Shown here: positions 5,741 to 7,945 of the stretch, piece after piece | How the letters are laid out: each line of letters begins with the position of its first letter | How positions within the stretch are numbered: the stretch's first letter is position 1 | DNA from: CAYYMD01 sp964480425 | Lineage (GTDB): Bacteria > Planctomycetota > Phycisphaerae > SM23-33 | DNA: 7,945 nt | Direction of reading: 5' to 3' | Assembly: GCA_964480425.1 (NCBI GenBank) | Contig: CAYZPY010000116.1 | Location: 1-7,945 of the forward strand | Position numbers and translations under genes: made by a program | The notes under the pieces: generated by a model | Database searches by the model: none | What the model was told of the DNA's origin: nothing | The model's input: only the letters and a program-made list of their open reading frames with translations

Positions 5741-7132
5741 CTACGAACCGGTGCGGAGCGTAATGCCCATGTCCTCGTCGCCCCTGCGCACCAGCAGGGT
5801 CACCCTTCCGCCTTCGGCCGCCTCGAGTATCTGCCTGAAGGCGTCGACCGTATCGACGGCCTGCTTCTGGATGGTGGTGATTACATCACCGCTGCGCAGA
5901 CCCGCCTCGTCGGCGGGGCTGTTAGCGGCCACGCCAATGACTATCAGACCGGCAGTGTCGGCGGCGGCGTCTTCGCGGGTATGCTTGTCGAGCATCACCC
6001 GTTCCCTTACGGCGAAGCCCAACTTTCGGCTGATGTATCGCGGCGCCTCGTAGGGGCGGGTGGGCATCGGCACGAGCTTTATCGTAATGTTTTTGGTCTT
6101 ATCGCCCCTGAGCACCGTAAGTCTTATCGTGTCGCCCACGTTGAATCGCAGGAGTTTAATGGCGAAATTGCGCGCGGTAAGTTCCGGCGTGGCAAGCTCC
6201 TCGATCGGCTTGCCGTTGAGGGCCACGATAACGTCCCGCTCGGCCAGACCCTGCTTGTCGGCAGGAGAGCCCGGAACCACCTTCTCGACCTTCACCGCAG
6301 GACGCTTGATTTCGGCTATCTCGGCATATTCCTCGGTGACCTTGCCGAAACCCAGTGCCCCGGTCCACGGGAGCGTCCTGACCTGCTGGGGCGATGAGGG
6401 AATGTTCTGAATAACGTGGGCGAACTCCTCCACCGGCGTGAAAAATGACGCCTCCTGCTTGCTCCGCAGCGGAAGCGACGCCGTGCCGCGCCGTGTGGCG
6501 GTCTGATAATCCAGAAAAAGTTGCCTTCCGACCAGCCCGATGGCATTGCCGTCCTCATCGAACACCGCAGAGCCCACGCCGGTGAGTCTTCCACCGGTCA
6601 GGTACGCCACCTGCTGGGGAACGCGGACCACCGAGGACACGTAAGCGGTGCCGACGTAAACCTCGTGCGCGTTATTCTTGTCCATCAGCCCCACCGAGAA
6701 CACCTGCTTGCCGTGGGCAAGTTTGGCCGCGGCGAACTTGATCGGCGCCCACTGGTGTGCCTGGGTGGACTTGACGAATCCGATTCCCGTCTCGGGGTCC
6801 ACGCCGAGCAGCTTGGCCGGGAGGGTCTTGCCGTCCACGCCGGGCATAACCACCTCGAGGTTCTTGATGAACTCCGGTTTCATCGCCGGCTCGAACGCCA
6901 GGGTCATAAACACGCCGTGATTTCCGGAATCGGTCATGATGCATATCCCCATTCCGGTCAGCGGGTTCTTTCCCGTTTCGTCCTCGTAAACGCCGTTAAC
7001 CTGTACCAGCGATTTTTCGCCCTTTTGGGCCATGGCGCCGAGCACTTCGGATGTCTGGTCCGCACGCGACAGTGCGCCGCACAAACCGATTACCAATAAA
7101 ATCAATAACGTCTGTTTGCATATCCTCATCAT
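5741..7132 (-). CDS. Secreted tandem-PDZ protein with degenerate HtrA/trypsin-like domain
   Basis: This 463-residue protein has the HtrA/DegP layout: export signal, trypsin-like domain, then two PDZ domains. Residues 1-24 form a signal peptide with a hydrophobic core at 8-20 and a likely cleavage after SRA (22-24), so it should act outside the inner membrane. Residues about 36-210 keep the protease scaffold, such as GVDPETGIGFV (110-120) and FDEDGNAIGLV (191-201). By hand alignment to DegP, the catalytic His, Asp and Ser positions are F80, G116 and V186, so proteolysis is unlikely. PDZ1 spans about 258-355, with GSPADKQGL.ERDVIVALNG. PDZ2 spans about 367-462, with NSPADEAGLRSGDVI. A binding, chaperone or scaffold role is inferred. 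Tandem start codons lie at 7132 and 7129; the AAGGG at 7137-7141 is 4 bases from the first and 7 from the second, so 7129 may be the true start. It sits 49 bases after lgt and 56 before the TPR gene. Confidence 0.9.
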   Translation of the reverse strand: MMRICKQTLLILLVIGLCGALSRADQTSEVLGAMAQKGEKSLVQVNGVYEDETGKNPLTGMGICIMTDSGNHGVFMTLAFEPAMKPEFIKNLEVVMPGVDGKTLPAKLLGVDPETGIGFVKSTQAHQWAPIKFAAAKLAHGKQVFSVGLMDKNNAHEVYVGTAYVSSVVRVPQQVAYLTGGRLTGVGSAVFDEDGNAIGLVGRQLFLDYQTATRRGTASLPLRSKQEASFFTPVEEFAHVIQNIPSSPQQVRTLPWTGALGFGKVTEEYAEIAEIKRPAVKVEKVVPGSPADKQGLAERDVIVALNGKPIEELATPELTARNFAIKLLRFNVGDTIRLTVLRGDKTKNITIKLVPMPTRPYEAPRYISRKLGFAVRERVMLDKHTREDAAADTAGLIVIGVAANSPADEAGLRSGDVITTIQKQAVDTVDAFRQILEAAEGGRVTLLVRRGDEDMGITLRTGS

Positions 7133-7181
7133 TACGCCCTTGTGTTGAATATTCCTGGCTCGAATTTACAGCGGGTATGTT

Positions 7182-7945
7182 TCATCCGCCCACCGATGTC
7201 CCGTCGGGGGCGTTCCCGCTGACCGGTCTCATAAAATACAAAGATACAAACATAATTGCACCAATAACTATCATCACTATCGAAGTAATCTGGTTGTGGG
7301 TCAATATTCCCTGACTGATATCGTGCGGATTGTCCGCGCGGATCATCTCCAAAACGAACCTCGTGGCAGGATAAAGCATCACCAGCAGGGCGAAAACCTG
7401 CCCCTCGCGCGTGCGTAACCTGTAGAACAGCGTCAGTATGCCCGCAAGCAGCAGCGCGTTAATCATTCCCAGCGGCTGGGCCGGCTTGACAGGAAGCGTC
7501 CTGGTCCGCTCGGCAATGCGAATCTGCCGGGGCGTGAAATCCCGCGGCTGGACCAGCGAACCGTCCGGGTTCAACAGACGCGGGTCGGTGCGAATTAGGC
7601 CCCGTTGCTCCTGGTGAACGTAAACCGGCGTAGGCGACTGGTACCCCGACGAGAAGGGATTGTCCCCCCCGTCAATTTTGATCAGCGGCTTGGAATACAT
7701 GGGAAACGTGATGCCCAGCGGCCAGTCCTCTCGGCAGGTCTGCCCGAAGCAGCACCCGTGACAGGTGCACCCGGCCCGGCCGAACGCCAGCCCTATTATC
7801 AGCCCGGCGGCGATTATGTCGAGGTACCTGCGTATGGGCCTGCGCTTCAGGGCCAGGTACGCCAGCACCATCACCGTCCCAAGCGCAACCCCCCCGTAAT
7901 ATATCAGACCGCCGGAGGTGATGTTCATCACCGCGCCTACCGGGT
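7182..7945 (-). CDS. lgt: Prolipoprotein diacylglyceryl transferase (Lgt), 5' end missing
   Basis: Lgt transfers a diacylglyceryl group from phosphatidylglycerol to the lipobox cysteine of prelipoproteins in the inner membrane, the first step of lipoprotein maturation. The frame is open to the window edge (first full codon at 7943), and the visible part begins inside the domain, so roughly 80-90 residues are probably missing; the GTG at 7931 is unlikely to be the start. Counting from 7931, GGLIYYGG (7-14) matches the GG..(H/Y)GG loop. GRAGC (51-55) carries the arginine equivalent to E. coli R143. Y187, R191, E195 and R198 match E. coli Y235, R239, E243 and R246. Oddities: tyrosine at the E. 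coli H103 position, a cysteine-rich stretch (C55, C57, C60, C61, C66), KPAQPLG (149-155) where HPTQLYE is usual, and a hydrophilic insertion at about 80-147. The TGA stop lies 49 bases before the next gene. The family assignment is firm; catalytic competence is inferred. Confidence 0.93.
   Translation of the reverse strand, partial: PVGAVMNITSGGLIYYGGVALGTVMVLAYLALKRRPIRRYLDIIAAGLIIGLAFGRAGCTCHGCCFGQTCREDWPLGITFPMYSKPLIKIDGGDNPFSSGYQSPTPVYVHQEQRGLIRTDPRLLNPDGSLVQPRDFTPRQIRIAERTRTLPVKPAQPLGMINALLLAGILTLFYRLRTREGQVFALLVMLYPATRFVLEMIRADNPHDISQGILTHNQITSIVMIVIGAIMFVSLYFMRPVSGNAPDGTSVGG

Overview
All convincing genes in this window lie on the minus strand, so the biological reading order runs from the right edge to the left. 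The gene bodies are GC-rich and short AT-rich gaps separate some of them. The best guess for the source is a member of the Planctomycetota, probably of the Phycisphaerae type. The main clue is the prolipoprotein diacylglyceryl transferase: it has a long hydrophilic insertion before its last membrane segments, which I associate with planctomycete homologues. A secreted TPR protein and a degenerate HtrA-like protein also fit, but no single gene proves the assignment.

Reading 5' to 3' on the minus strand, the right half (7945 to 2415) holds a head-to-tail run of four envelope-related genes. These are the 3' part of lgt, cut by the window edge; a secreted tandem-PDZ protein with a trypsin-like domain whose three catalytic positions appear to be lost; a large secreted protein with TPR-like helices, a beta-rich middle and HEAT-like helices; and a polytopic membrane protein I do not recognise. 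Gaps are 33 to 56 bases and no strong promoter is visible between them, so one transcript is plausible. Lgt modifies exported lipoproteins, and the next two genes encode exported proteins with protein-interaction domains.

A 39-base nested inverted repeat lies at 2376-2414, just after the membrane-protein gene. Overlapping it is a good sigma-70-like promoter with a 17-base spacer. This looks like the boundary to a housekeeping unit: ribH (lumazine synthase), nusB (antitermination factor, overlapping ribH by 4 bases with a GTG start) and ftsY (SRP receptor GTPase). Between nusB and ftsY is an AT-rich element flanked by 20-base inverted arms with a 13-base perfect core; one arm supplies the nusB stop codon. 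It resembles a small dispersed intergenic repeat.

Left of ftsY is an AT-rich gap of 198 bases with a promoter-like sequence, then a short membrane-protein gene. That gene starts like small proteins of the DUF5684 type but ends early in a basic tail, so it may be truncated. No tRNA, rRNA, CRISPR array, transposase or phage gene was seen. I do not see a clear new multi-gene system. The most interesting items are the pseudoprotease-like PDZ protein with its neighbours and the inverted-repeat element between nusB and ftsY.
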